IMG/VR virus record: IMGVR_UViG_3300042939_000736
Span: 124,001-188,000 of that record
Direction: 5' to 3' (one strand)
Source of the DNA: a virus
DNA: 64,000 bases
The notes beneath the pieces are model-generated. The model was not told the DNA's origin. It saw nothing but the letters and a program-made list of their open reading frames with translations, and did no database searches. Each line of letters opens with the position of its first letter. Position 1 is the first letter of the stretch. A program made the translations under genes and the position numbers. This document shows positions 43,760 to 51,275 of this stretch, piece by piece.

Positions 43760-44077
43760 CTATTTTTCCGATTTGACTATAACATTTCTGGCGTACATAT
43801 TAAAAATTGCAACACCAATTGAATCTTCATAAACAGTGTAATTACCATTATTCTTATCAATTATGATTAAGTGGTTATTTTCATCAATTGCCAAATTAAC
43901 CTGTGACTTGTCCAAAGAAATCATTTCTATGGTTGGTGATTTGGGACCATAAATTCTGTGGTAAAGATAACCAACAGAAAACCCACTAACAATGGAAAGT
44001 GAAAGTACAGTTATGACTGTGACTTTTTTGATCATTGGTTTTGAATTCTCGATTAAAGCTTTGATTTTTTCTTTCAT
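43760..44077 (-). CDS. Single-pass membrane protein
   Basis: 105 residues: a cytoplasmic basic head, one helix at about 18-38 (VTVITVLSLSIVSGFSVGYL) and a periplasmic beta-rich domain (LAIDENNHLIIIDKNNGNYT). It starts the reverse-strand operon with the transglycosylase and has a good housekeeping-type promoter. It may position the transglycosylase at the membrane. Confidence 0.55.
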   Translation of the reverse strand: MKEKIKALIENSKPMIKKVTVITVLSLSIVSGFSVGYLYHRIYGPKSPTIEMISLDKSQVNLAIDENNHLIIIDKNNGNYTVYEDSIGVAIFNMYARNVIVKSEK

Positions 44078-44103
44078 AATATATTTTTTTTATTGGTTTG
44101 ATA

Positions 44104-44135
44104 CAAATATAATAATTTTATCAACAATTTACAAA
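44104..44135 (-). promoter_or_regulatory. Bacteroidota promoter TTTG-N20-TATATTTG, reverse strand
   Basis: On the reverse strand TTTG (44135-44132), 20 nt, then TATATTTG (44111-44104), 26 nt before the ATG at 44077. Confidence 0.75.
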
Positions 44136-44155
44136 ATTTAATCTTCAACAATCGA

Positions 44156-44162
44156 TATTTAT
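44156..44162 (+). promoter_or_regulatory. Candidate late promoter element TATTTAT
   Basis: TATTTAT lies 5 nt before the ATG at 44168. The divergent reverse-strand promoter of the other class lies only 20 bp away. Confidence 0.48.
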
Positions 44163-44167
44163 GTTAT

Positions 44168-45550
44168 ATGAAAAAAGGAATATTAGTAGAATCAGGAATT
44201 AGGGACATTAAAAAGCTTGCTGATAGATACAAAAAGGCTAAAATTTATTTTCATCAAGATTTGGATGGTGTAACTACTGCAATTGCTATGAAAGAATATT
44301 TGGAAGATAATGGTATTGACGTTGTTGACGCCGAAATAATACAATATGGTGATAAAGAATTTGCAATAAAAAAACTTGACGCTGAAGGTGATACGATGCC
44401 GGTTTTGGTTGATTTTGCCCACGGAAAACCAATGTTTGTAATTCACACAGATCACCATGATACACAAGCTGGTGTAGAAAAAGGAACATCTACATCATTC
44501 AAAAGTTCAAGGTCTAACGTTGAAACAATATCTCAAAGTTTATCACCTAAAGAAATTTTTACACAAGAAGACATAACGTTAATATCAACTGTTGATTCTG
44601 CAAATTTTGCTCAATACAATATATCAGTTGACGATGTAATGAAGTATATTTTCAAATTAGATAAGAATTCTGATGTTAAAAGAAATAAAATGTTGTTAGG
44701 ATTAGTTGCTAATAAATTACTTTTAGCGTTCAAAAATAAACCCGGATTTCTTGAAGAATTAGTATTAGACTGTAAACCATCGTTACTGAATATTTTATTA
44801 AAGATCAAATCAATTATGAAACGAGAAGGTTTTGATGATGAAGAAAAACTCACACAAAATCAACAGGCCTACATCCAAAATATGAATGTTAGCCCCAACG
44901 TTAATGTTAGCGGTAACATATTAGTTCAATACGGAGGTGGATACATGACACCACAAGGTTCATATGATAGATATACACCATTTAAAAACAATCCAGACGC
45001 TGATTTTTTAGTAATTGCATGGCCGTTGGGATTAGTTCAAGCATCATGTAACCCATACAAAAAAGAACGAGCACTTAAGGGTGTTGATTTGGGTGAAATC
45101 AAAAATGAAGTATTGGATGAAATGAATCCAGAATTACAAAGTATTATTGTACCATTATCAGTTTTGAAAAGAATATCTGAAACAAAAGCAACCTTCAAGT
45201 CTGTTGGTTTTACATTTAAGGATTTTATGGCAATTTATGGTAACAGTCCATCTTTGAAAGTTTTGGGTAGAAAAGAAAGTTTATTCCCAATATTGGATAA
45301 CATAATGAATAGACCTTACAGAAAACTAAGTGAAAAACAAATTGCTTTATTAGATAAAGTTGTACTAAATGGTAGAGATATCATAAATGCAAATTCTGGG
45401 GGACATAAATGTATTACCAATATTTCAGGTATTAGTTTTCTTTACAGAAAAAAAGATGGTGGAGAACAAAAAAGTTATGTAGATTTAACAAAGCAGATAC
45501 AAAGTAAGTTTTACGAAATTTTACAGGCAAAAATCAGTTCTGAAAAATAA
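44168..45550 (+). CDS. DHH-family phosphoesterase
   Basis: 460 residues. YFHQDLDGVTTA (D31, D33), VLVDFAHGK (D82), IHTDHHDTQ (D95-H-H) and STVDSANF supply the four DHH metal motifs. A C-terminal SGGHKCITNISG at about 410-421 matches the GGHxxAaG element of the DHHA1 domain. Family members are RecJ-type exonucleases or nanoRNA/cyclic-dinucleotide phosphodiesterases, and which applies is not visible. The first residues, MKKGILVESG, contain LVE (L-x-E). Overlaps the convergent DUF192 gene by 17 nt. Confidence 0.75.
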   Translation: MKKGILVESGIRDIKKLADRYKKAKIYFHQDLDGVTTAIAMKEYLEDNGIDVVDAEIIQYGDKEFAIKKLDAEGDTMPVLVDFAHGKPMFVIHTDHHDTQAGVEKGTSTSFKSSRSNVETISQSLSPKEIFTQEDITLISTVDSANFAQYNISVDDVMKYIFKLDKNSDVKRNKMLLGLVANKLLLAFKNKPGFLEELVLDCKPSLLNILLKIKSIMKREGFDDEEKLTQNQQAYIQNMNVSPNVNVSGNILVQYGGGYMTPQGSYDRYTPFKNNPDADFLVIAWPLGLVQASCNPYKKERALKGVDLGEIKNEVLDEMNPELQSIIVPLSVLKRISETKATFKSVGFTFKDFMAIYGNSPSLKVLGRKESLFPILDNIMNRPYRKLSEKQIALLDKVVLNGRDIINANSGGHKCITNISGISFLYRKKDGGEQKSYVDLTKQIQSKFYEILQAKISSEK

Positions 45551-45881
45551 TTTCGTCACCTTCATTTATGTTATATTTTTTACATTCACCACCTGGTAAT
45601 TCTAAAACAATATCGCCATTTCCATTATATGTCTGACACTTACCTTGATTACATGGTTTACAATTGTGATGAATTTTAGTTATAACATCTTCATTTATAA
45701 AAATAATATCAAGTGGTATAATACAATTTTTCATCCAAAAGGAGTGATCCCTACCGTCTAACATGAATAACATACCATCAAAGTCTTCATCAAATTTTTT
45801 ATTCATCATACCATTTGAAATATCTTTATTTGTCAATGCCGACTTGACCCTATAACTATTATTATTTATTACTATGTTCAT
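45534..45881 (-). CDS. DUF192 family protein
   Basis: 115 residues. GMLFMLDGRDHSFWMKNCII with PLDIIFINED and VLELPGGECKKYNI match the DUF192 fold (GMLFxF...xFWMKNTxIPLDiiFi). Family members are small beta-barrels, often exported; this one lacks a signal peptide. A Cys-rich insert (HHNCKPCNQGKCQTY) could bind metal. Reverse-strand TATTTAT lies 4 nt from its ATG, shared with the divergent NUDIX gene. Confidence 0.8.
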   Translation of the reverse strand: MNIVINNNSYRVKSALTNKDISNGMMNKKFDEDFDGMLFMLDGRDHSFWMKNCIIPLDIIFINEDVITKIHHNCKPCNQGKCQTYNGNGDIVLELPGGECKKYNINEGDEIIFQN

Positions 45882-45892
45882 ATTTATAAATA
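45881..45892. promoter_or_regulatory. Palindromic TATTTATAAATA, candidate divergent late promoter
   Basis: A perfect 12-bp palindrome holding TATTTAT on both strands. It is 12 nt (forward) before the ATG at 45900 and, on the reverse strand, 4 nt before the ATG at 45881. Confidence 0.45.
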
Positions 45893-45899
45893 TTGTATT

Positions 45900-46322
45900 A
45901 TGAAAGAATTCAAAAGGTATTCGGGTATTGTTATAAAAAAAGGTAATGAAGTTTTACTATGTAAAAGAAGCCCAAAAAATTCCTTACCTAATGAATGGTC
46001 CATTCCATCAGGAGGTATGGAAGGAAAAGAAACGCCAAAAGAAACCGCAATCAGGGAATTCAAGGAAGAAACAAATATTCAAATAAAAGGGGAATTAAAG
46101 TTAGTCGACATACTTAACCTGTATGAGGATGAAGATACAAAAAAAGGTTTAATGTATATTTTTCTTCATGAAACAAATAGATATGTGTTTCCTGAACTTG
46201 AATCAGCAAAAGATGGTCATGAACACACAGAATGTGGGTACTTCAACTTAAAAAACAATCCTATAAGTAAAAAAAATCAAGAATTTGGTAAAATAATTAC
46301 AAATATTTTGAAAAAATATTGA
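45900..46322 (+). CDS. NUDIX hydrolase
   Basis: 140 residues. The NUDIX box runs from residue 38 to 60: GGMEGKETPKETAIREFKEE followed by TNI, with all consensus Gly, Arg and Glu positions present. WSIPSGG precedes it as usual. Such enzymes hydrolyse nucleoside diphosphates linked to another moiety; the substrate cannot be read. It is a single-gene unit between the palindromic element and a candidate RNA/terminator region. Confidence 0.85.
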   Translation: MKEFKRYSGIVIKKGNEVLLCKRSPKNSLPNEWSIPSGGMEGKETPKETAIREFKEETNIQIKGELKLVDILNLYEDEDTKKGLMYIFLHETNRYVFPELESAKDGHEHTECGYFNLKNNPISKKNQEFGKIITNILKKY

Positions 46323-46341
46323 TTTTTACCAATTTATCACA

Positions 46342-46443
46342 TATTTATTTAACACAAAAAAACATTACACCCCTTTCACTTACTGTAATGGTTTATCAAA
46401 ACCCAACCCACAAATTAAGTAAAATTTCTTTGTGGGTTTTTTT
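46342..46443 (+). ncRNA. Possible small RNA unit (TATTTAT element, hairpin, terminator)
   Basis: TATTTAT at 46342-46348 has no gene after it until 46483. Between them lie a 7-bp inverted repeat CATTACA/TGTAATG (46363-46369 with 46384-46390) and a strong terminator. No convincing reading frame. This would give an RNA of about 90 nt, or it is just the 3' end of the NUDIX message. Confidence 0.3.
46405..46443 (+). terminator. Rho-independent terminator
   Basis: A 10-bp perfect stem AACCCACAAA/TTTGTGGGTT with a 14-nt loop, and seven T at 46437-46443. Confidence 0.85.
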
Positions 46444-46460
46444 ATATACAAAATTTCCCT

Positions 46461-46468
46461 TATATTTG
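46461..46468 (+). promoter_or_regulatory. Bacteroidota-type promoter, -7 box TATATTTG
   Basis: TATATTTG lies 14 nt before the ATG at 46483, directly after a terminator; -33 region TTTT. Confidence 0.65.
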
Positions 46469-46482
46469 TATAAATAAAAAAA

Positions 46483-46674
46483 ATGAAATCAATTCCGTTG
46501 TATATTGTAATAAACAGTCACTTGAGTGACTCACTTATTGAAATTTCCTTCAACCCTGAACTAGCAAGAAATAGGATTCAATTTGTAAAAGTTTTAACAA
46601 ACATGTTTACCGATCTGACAGAAAGAATAAGTGAAGAAGAATTGAATAAAATTTGGGATGAAAAAATAAATTAA
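46483..46674 (+). CDS. 63-residue hypothetical protein
   Basis: Starts MKSIPLYIVINSHLSDSLIE and ends with an acidic helix (ISEEELNKIWDEKIN). Has an early-type promoter and is followed after one base by the next ATG. The short strand-helix pattern with conserved-looking SFNPELARNRIQF gives no family. Confidence 0.6.
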   Translation: MKSIPLYIVINSHLSDSLIEISFNPELARNRIQFVKVLTNMFTDLTERISEEELNKIWDEKIN

Positions 46675-46675
46675 A

Positions 46676-47005
46676 ATGGGAACTTACATTTACACTTACA
46701 AGAAAAAATTAGATAAAAAGGCAATTCTTAACGGACAAGAAGTTAAGGTTGGTGAAGCTACTTTTTTATGTAAACAAGATTGGTCAGGAAATTACACACC
46801 ACAAGAAAAACGTGAAATGACAAGAGCCACATGTTTACTTGAAAACGATCAACCAGAATACATTACATTTGGTGAAGAAGTTTATAAAAATAATAAACGT
46901 GGTATTTGGACTGATGGTAGTGGTTTTTGGTCAGGTATTGATCATAAAAAAGATTTTGTTGGAACATTAAAAAAATCGGGTAAAAAATTTGTTATTGAAA
47001 AATAA
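46676..47005 (+). CDS. 109-residue hypothetical protein
   Basis: A basic, beta-rich protein starting MGTYIYTYKKKLDKKAILNG, with the aromatic tail GIWTDGSGFWSGIDHKKDF. Coupled to the preceding 63-residue gene. No family recognised; placement after an early promoter suggests a host-takeover or accessory role. Confidence 0.6.
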   Translation: MGTYIYTYKKKLDKKAILNGQEVKVGEATFLCKQDWSGNYTPQEKREMTRATCLLENDQPEYITFGEEVYKNNKRGIWTDGSGFWSGIDHKKDFVGTLKKSGKKFVIEK

Positions 47006-47019
47006 TTCATGTATATTTG
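46988..47019 (+). promoter_or_regulatory. Bacteroidota promoter TTTG-N20-TATATTTG
   Basis: TTTG at 46988-46991, 20 nt, TATATTTG at 47012-47019, ending only 4 nt before the ATG at 47024. Confidence 0.68.
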
Positions 47020-47023
47020 TATT

Positions 47024-47299
47024 ATGAATAAAGTAGGTTTCAATATTAAAGTTATGAATGAAAAGTTTGGTGATTTAATCAACGAAACTTTTATGGACCA
47101 AGTACAGTTTAAACTTTTTTTAAAAATGGTACACGGTTGTGTAGAATTAGGCGAAGACCTAACATTCTTCAACGGAGATACTTTCTTTGTAAACATACCA
47201 AACAAAATCCTCAAAGAATCTGTTATTGTAACTAACGTTAAAGAAATTACAATGACTGAACAAGTTAAAAGTAAAATAGAGGCTCTTGTAACAAAATAG
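47024..47299 (+). CDS. Hypothetical protein, possibly leaderless
   Basis: 91 residues from ATG at 47024. The open frame extends to an ATG at 47009, but that lies upstream of the -7 box, so it is unlikely; an in-frame ATG at 47054 is the alternative if the transcript begins past 47024. Contains FLKMVHGCVELGEDLTFFNG and DTFFVNIPNKILKESVIVTN. Its 3' region carries three hairpins. Function unknown. Confidence 0.5.
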   Translation: MNKVGFNIKVMNEKFGDLINETFMDQVQFKLFLKMVHGCVELGEDLTFFNGDTFFVNIPNKILKESVIVTNVKEITMTEQVKSKIEALVTK

Positions 47300-47302
47300 T
47301 TT

Positions 47303-47387
47303 CTTTGTTTCCTATAAAACAAAGTGGTGGAGTCAGTCCAATTTGGACGGCCTGAAAAAAAGGGATCTTTTACGATCTCTTTTTTTG
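47303..47387 (+). other. Structured 3' region with three hairpins, last one a terminator
   Basis: Hairpin 1: CTTTGTTT/AAACAAAG (47303-47310 with 47317-47324). Hairpin 2: GTCCA/TGGAC (47336-47340 with 47344-47348), flanked by TCA/TGA. Hairpin 3: a 7-bp stem 47361-47367 with 47374-47380 and seven T, a terminator. No reading frame. Could be a stable 3' end or a small RNA. Confidence 0.5.
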
Positions 47388-47415
47388 TTTTATATTAAAA
47401 TTTTTATTATCTTTG
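47384..47415 (+). promoter_or_regulatory. Bacteroidota promoter TTTG-N20-TATCTTTG
   Basis: TTTG at 47384-47387 in the terminator tail, 20 nt, TATCTTTG at 47408-47415, ending 4 nt before the ATG at 47420. Confidence 0.72.
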
Positions 47416-47419
47416 TTTT

Positions 47420-47632
47420 ATGAAATTAACTAAAAAAGAACAATTATTTTTAGACCAATTAGAAAAAAATGGTGTAGTTTGGAATTTTGACCCTATATAC
47501 TTAGAAACCAAAGACAAAAAAGGTTTTGACAAGGTAATTGGTTATAAATCTTCTTTTATTGCCTACGACTTAATTGAAAAAGGTTTGATTAAAAAAAATC
47601 CCGAAAATCCATCAAGTTGGATCAAAGCTTAA
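47420..47632 (+). CDS. 70-residue hypothetical protein
   Basis: MKLTKKEQLFLDQLEKNGVV suggests a small winged-helix-like or helical start; the remainder (YKSSFIAYDLIEKGLIKKNP) reads like a second helix of a helix-turn-helix. It could be a small regulator but no family can be named. The start codon lies 4 nt past the -7 box. First gene of an operon with a P-loop kinase and two further genes. Confidence 0.55.
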   Translation: MKLTKKEQLFLDQLEKNGVVWNFDPIYLETKDKKGFDKVIGYKSSFIAYDLIEKGLIKKNPENPSSWIKA

Positions 47633-47636
47633 TACT

Positions 47637-48026
47637 ATGGAAAAAATATTATATATTGTAAGAGGGGTGCCGGGTTCAGGTAAAACAACTTTAGCAAAAG
47701 AATTAACTGCAAACGTGTTTGAGGCGGATCATTATTTTTATGATAATGATGGTAATTATAATTTCATTCCTTCAGAAATAAAAGAAGCACATAAAGAATG
47801 TCAACAGTTTGTTGGATATGCGATGGAATCAGGAATTAAAAAAATTGCAGTATCTAACACATTCACTCAAGAGTGGGAAATGGAACCCTACTTTGAGTTA
47901 GCAAAAAAACATGGGTTCAAAGTTTTTACTATCATAGTTGAAAATAGACATGGTGGTGTTAATCAACATGGAGTTCCCGAAGATAAAATAGAACAAATGA
48001 AAAAACGTTTTGAAATAAAATTATGA
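47637..48026 (+). CDS. P-loop kinase (AAA_33 / polynucleotide-kinase-like)
   Basis: 129 residues. IVRGVPGSGKTTLAKEL carries Walker A (K16, T17), followed by FEADHYFYDNDGNYNFIPSE, a block typical of small polynucleotide/ATP-dependent kinases related to the T4 Pnk kinase domain. AVSNTFTQEWEMEPYF and KVFTIIVENRHGG continue the fold. Length suits a stand-alone kinase without phosphatase. Possible RNA/DNA 5'-kinase in the repair set of this region. Overlaps the next gene by ATGA. Confidence 0.72.
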   Translation: MEKILYIVRGVPGSGKTTLAKELTANVFEADHYFYDNDGNYNFIPSEIKEAHKECQQFVGYAMESGIKKIAVSNTFTQEWEMEPYFELAKKHGFKVFTIIVENRHGGVNQHGVPEDKIEQMKKRFEIKL

Positions 48027-48925
48027 ATAGATTAGAAAGACTTAAGCAACAACATCAAGATCTTGATGTTTCTTTGATTGATATTATTTCTTTTTTAGAC
48101 CCAACGGATTCATATAAATATTTAGAATTTTTAATCAAAAATTTCAAAAATGAAAATGATTACTACAGCCCAAACAAAGAAGAATTTATGGGGTATATGG
48201 GTGTATTTTTATTTGGGTCTGGTGAAATTGAAACTTTGAATGAATTTGAAAGACATTCCAAGGCCAACCGAATTAAAAACAAAGATATTAGTTCATATAA
48301 TGATTTCTTAGAATTACATGAAGTTGTCAAGAAAGCTGAAGAAATTGAAAAAAGAAAACGTATTGAAAAAGAAATTATAAAAATACATGAAGATGACATT
48401 TGGTTAGTTTTGACACCATTAAGTTTTGAATCTGCTAAAATTTATGGGTCTAATACGAAATGGTGTGTCACTCAAGAAAAGTATTGGGTAGATTATTTAT
48501 CAACACACAGACTGATATATCTTATAAATAAAGAAAATGGGTGGAAGATGGCTTTTTCAAGAAATTTCAGATTAAATAATGGAAGAAGAAGTTTTGGGAA
48601 TGAAGTACAAGCTTGGGATCAACAAGATAAAGAACAAGATCCCATGTCCATAGAAAATATACCTGATGAAATCTTTTTGAAAATAAAAAAAGAGTTGCAA
48701 ATCTATAAAACTACTGGTGAGTTATGTGGAATAAAAAATGAAACGCTTTTGACTACTTCAGATTCTTTTCATGGTACAATTCATCATAATTCTCATATAA
48801 CAACAACAAGGTCTTTTGGTGAAATAATGGGTTTATACACACCAAATTCTCCAATAGATGGTTTAACATATAATAGTCCATGGTCACAATCGTCCGATAT
48901 CATCGAATTGGATGATTTACCTTAA
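48023..48925 (+). CDS. W-C motif domain protein (paralogue family)
   Basis: 300 residues. The N-terminal helical part (LIDIISFLDPTDSYKYLEFL) and KDISSYNDFLELHE align with the protein at 54809. The shared core is EDDIWLVLTPLSFESAKIYG with TKWCVTQ (W147, C148), then LIYLINKENGWKMAFS. A third, larger relative lies at 30719. The constant TKWC-LIYLI pattern suggests a catalytic or binding Cys, but no known enzyme is recognised. Confidence 0.58.
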   Translation: MNRLERLKQQHQDLDVSLIDIISFLDPTDSYKYLEFLIKNFKNENDYYSPNKEEFMGYMGVFLFGSGEIETLNEFERHSKANRIKNKDISSYNDFLELHEVVKKAEEIEKRKRIEKEIIKIHEDDIWLVLTPLSFESAKIYGSNTKWCVTQEKYWVDYLSTHRLIYLINKENGWKMAFSRNFRLNNGRRSFGNEVQAWDQQDKEQDPMSIENIPDEIFLKIKKELQIYKTTGELCGIKNETLLTTSDSFHGTIHHNSHITTTRSFGEIMGLYTPNSPIDGLTYNSPWSQSSDIIELDDLP

Positions 48926-48936
48926 AAATAAATTTT

Positions 48937-49590
48937 ATGGGATTCAAAAAAATTTTAACAACAGGAAAAGTATATATAACTTCAGATATACATTTTGGTC
49001 ATAAAAATATCTGTCGAGGTGTTACTAATTGGAGAACACAAAATGGTGAAATACCTGTAGAATCAACTAGGGATTTCCAAACAATAGAACAAATGAATCA
49101 AAGATTAGTTGATGGGATTAACCACTTTGTTGGTCAAGACGATACGTTAATTATTTTGGGGGATGTTTCATTTGGTGGATTTGATAATGTAGGGATTTTT
49201 TTAAGTCGGTTAGTTTGTAAAAATATTCATTTAATACTTGGGAACCACGACCATCATATTGAAAATGATAGAATGGGAATACAAAGTAATTTTTTAAGTG
49301 TACAACATTATTTGGAAGTTAATATTAATGGGGAAAATTTTGTATTATGTCATTACCCATTACAAAGTTGGCACGGAATGAATAAAGGGGTTATTCACCT
49401 TCACGGTCACGTTCATTTACCAGAAAGCCGTAAATTTGGGAATGGTAAAAAAATGGATGTTGGCGTTGATGGTAATGGTATGGATCCATATGACATCGAT
49501 GAAATTATTAAAATTATGAACAGAAGAAATATTTTTTCTGACATGGATGGCGACCATCATATGGATAATTTGGTTGGAATTGTTGGTTAA
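48937..49590 (+). CDS. Calcineurin-like metallophosphoesterase
   Basis: 217 residues. YITSDIHFGHKNI (D17, H19), ILGDVSFGG, LILGNHDHHI, LCHYPLQSWHG and HLHGHVHLP are the five metal motifs. This short form is common in phages and bacteria and is distinct from the gp47-like nuclease at 12285. It could remove 2',3'-cyclic phosphates or other phosphodiesters, which fits the RNA-repair genes near by. The C-terminal tail (FSDMDGDHHMDNLVGIVG) is an extra extension. Confidence 0.82.
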   Translation: MGFKKILTTGKVYITSDIHFGHKNICRGVTNWRTQNGEIPVESTRDFQTIEQMNQRLVDGINHFVGQDDTLIILGDVSFGGFDNVGIFLSRLVCKNIHLILGNHDHHIENDRMGIQSNFLSVQHYLEVNINGENFVLCHYPLQSWHGMNKGVIHLHGHVHLPESRKFGNGKKMDVGVDGNGMDPYDIDEIIKIMNRRNIFSDMDGDHHMDNLVGIVG

Positions 49591-49604
49591 ACTTTTTTTT
49601 TAGA

Positions 49605-49611
49605 TATTTAT
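49605..49611 (+). promoter_or_regulatory. Candidate late promoter element TATTTAT
   Basis: TATTTAT lies 6 nt before the ATG at 49618, inside an otherwise early-type region. Confidence 0.52.
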
Positions 49612-49617
49612 CTGAAT

Positions 49618-50874
49618 ATGAAAACTTTTATTTTAACAGAAAAACAATTTGATAAATTAAGTAAAAAACTTATTAGCGAAGCGGTTGGTGTACCTCAAGG
49701 TATTTTAGAAGCTTCAGAAAAACTATACAAGTTGATATCTGAAGAGTTAAAAAAAATAAATACTAAAGAGACAGAATATACTTTTTACATCAGGAATCAA
49801 AAATTAAAAATATCTGACATAGTTATAAAAACTATACATGTAACGATCAACGTTGAAGAGTTGGAAAGTTATGACGGTAAACCCGTAATTGCGTCCATGG
49901 GTGTTGCTAATGAATTTAATTTTGATGAAGGTATTATGATGCAGGTAAACAAAGTAAGTAAAGAAGTGCAATTAACCTTAAATTATATTGTTTCGGAAAA
50001 TTGGGAACCAAATGAATTATACGATAATTTTGTTTCAGATGAAATACAAACTATTTCGGTTATGTCTCATGAATTGAAACACAAATATGATAGGACTAAA
50101 AAAACAAAAGGTTTTGTTGGTGATATTTCAGACTACCAAGCTTATTCATCAGGTAGGCTTAGGTTTGGCATTCCTATAATTGATCAATTTATGAGATATA
50201 GTTATTACATTCAAAATGTGGAAAATCTAGTTAGACCAACTGAAGTCTCAACAAGAATGATCAAGAAAGGTATAAATAAAGAAACTTTTTATGATTTCAT
50301 CACAAATGATGAAACCTTTTTAGAATTAAAGGAAATTCAAAATTTTTCATATGATTATTTTATTAAGAGTTTATATGAACAAATGGAAGATATTGACAGT
50401 TTAATTGAACATGCTGGTGGGGATCCATCAACTATGTCTGAAGAAGAAAAGGTGGAAGGTGTTTTACAATTGGTTTATGTTAATTTGGCTAATCTTAAAA
50501 CTGATTTATTTGATCATTATTTTTATACTTCAAAAGAAAAAATTGATAAAATGTTTGGGGGTATGTTGAGGTCTCTTTTTGGTCAATCAGATAATTCCAA
50601 TGAAGGTAAAGAAAAAATTAGAAATAAGTATTGGAATTACGTTATGAAATATAAAAATAACGAAATAAAATTTTTCGAAGATGAATGTGAAAGATTTAAT
50701 TATGTTTCAACAAAACTTCTTAAAAAAATTAGTAAAATATATTCTTTAATTCCTGATGATAAAGAAGTTACCAATGAATCAATTATAAATTGGGAACTTC
50801 ATCACAAACTAATGGAAAAAAAATATGGTAAAAGAAAAATTCAAACAACATACAATTACAAAAATTTTAAATAA
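49618..50874 (+). CDS. Putative zinc metallopeptidase (HELKH) with LTE N-terminal motif
   Basis: 418 residues. MKTFILTEKQFDKLSKKLIS contains L-x-E and matches the start of the protein at 38120. ISVMSHELKHKYD holds an HExxH zinc site (H151, E152, H155), and NLVRPTEVSTR about 54 residues on supplies a candidate third ligand (E209), as in gluzincin-like peptidases. The rest is helical. A TATTTAT element just upstream suggests late expression and maybe packaging in the virion. The peptidase call is by motif only. Confidence 0.58.
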   Translation: MKTFILTEKQFDKLSKKLISEAVGVPQGILEASEKLYKLISEELKKINTKETEYTFYIRNQKLKISDIVIKTIHVTINVEELESYDGKPVIASMGVANEFNFDEGIMMQVNKVSKEVQLTLNYIVSENWEPNELYDNFVSDEIQTISVMSHELKHKYDRTKKTKGFVGDISDYQAYSSGRLRFGIPIIDQFMRYSYYIQNVENLVRPTEVSTRMIKKGINKETFYDFITNDETFLELKEIQNFSYDYFIKSLYEQMEDIDSLIEHAGGDPSTMSEEEKVEGVLQLVYVNLANLKTDLFDHYFYTSKEKIDKMFGGMLRSLFGQSDNSNEGKEKIRNKYWNYVMKYKNNEIKFFEDECERFNYVSTKLLKKISKIYSLIPDDKEVTNESIINWELHHKLMEKKYGKRKIQTTYNYKNFK

Positions 50875-51238
50875 AGTATTTCTAATCTTAATTTCTTTAT
50901 TTCTTTTGTCTTTTATTTTTTCTGAATTTAAAGAATACAAAGGAACCGCAACTTACTACGGACAACATTGGACAGGAAGACTAACTTCATCAGGGGAAAG
51001 ATTCCATGCAGATAGTTTGACTGCAGCCCACAAATACTTTAAGTTTGGAACAATTCTTAAAGTAACTAATACAATCAATGACTCAGTTCGTTATGTTAAG
51101 GTGAATGACAGACTACCAAAAAGTTCAAAATTTATAATTGATCTTAGTTATGGAACGGCAAAAGAACTTAACTTTTTGAAAAGAGGTGTAATTCCAGTCA
51201 TCTTAGTTCCTGTTGACACCGTAAAAATTGTAAAATAA
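50825..51238 (+). CDS. RlpA-like double-psi beta-barrel protein
   Basis: 137 residues, overlapping the peptidase gene by 50 nt. A basic head and one membrane/signal helix (VFLILISLFLLSFIFSEF) are followed by an RlpA-type barrel: GTATYYGQHWTGRLTSSGER, LTAAHKYFKFGTILKVTN and VKVNDRLPKSSKFIIDLSYG. RlpA proteins cut naked glycan strands at septa; the conserved Asp of VNDR is present. With the amidase and SLT this is the third cell-wall-active protein here. Confidence 0.8.
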   Translation: MVKEKFKQHTITKILNKVFLILISLFLLSFIFSEFKEYKGTATYYGQHWTGRLTSSGERFHADSLTAAHKYFKFGTILKVTNTINDSVRYVKVNDRLPKSSKFIIDLSYGTAKELNFLKRGVIPVILVPVDTVKIVK

Positions 51239-51262
51239 TTTTTCTAATCCAATTTAATTTCC

Positions 51263-51270
51263 TATCTTTG
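51263..51270 (+). promoter_or_regulatory. Bacteroidota-type promoter, -7 box TATCTTTG
   Basis: TATCTTTG ends 5 nt before the ATG at 51276; no clear -33 TTTG at 19-20 nt. Confidence 0.6.
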
Positions 51271-51275
51271 TTTCT

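Noticed and set aside
46403-46492. 29-codon frame through the terminator and promoter region
   Set aside because: It begins about 46389 and runs through the terminator stem and the TATATTTG box, so it is not a plausible gene.
47300-47400. Possible tRNA
   Set aside because: Hairpins are present but no acceptor stem, T-loop or anticodon arrangement.
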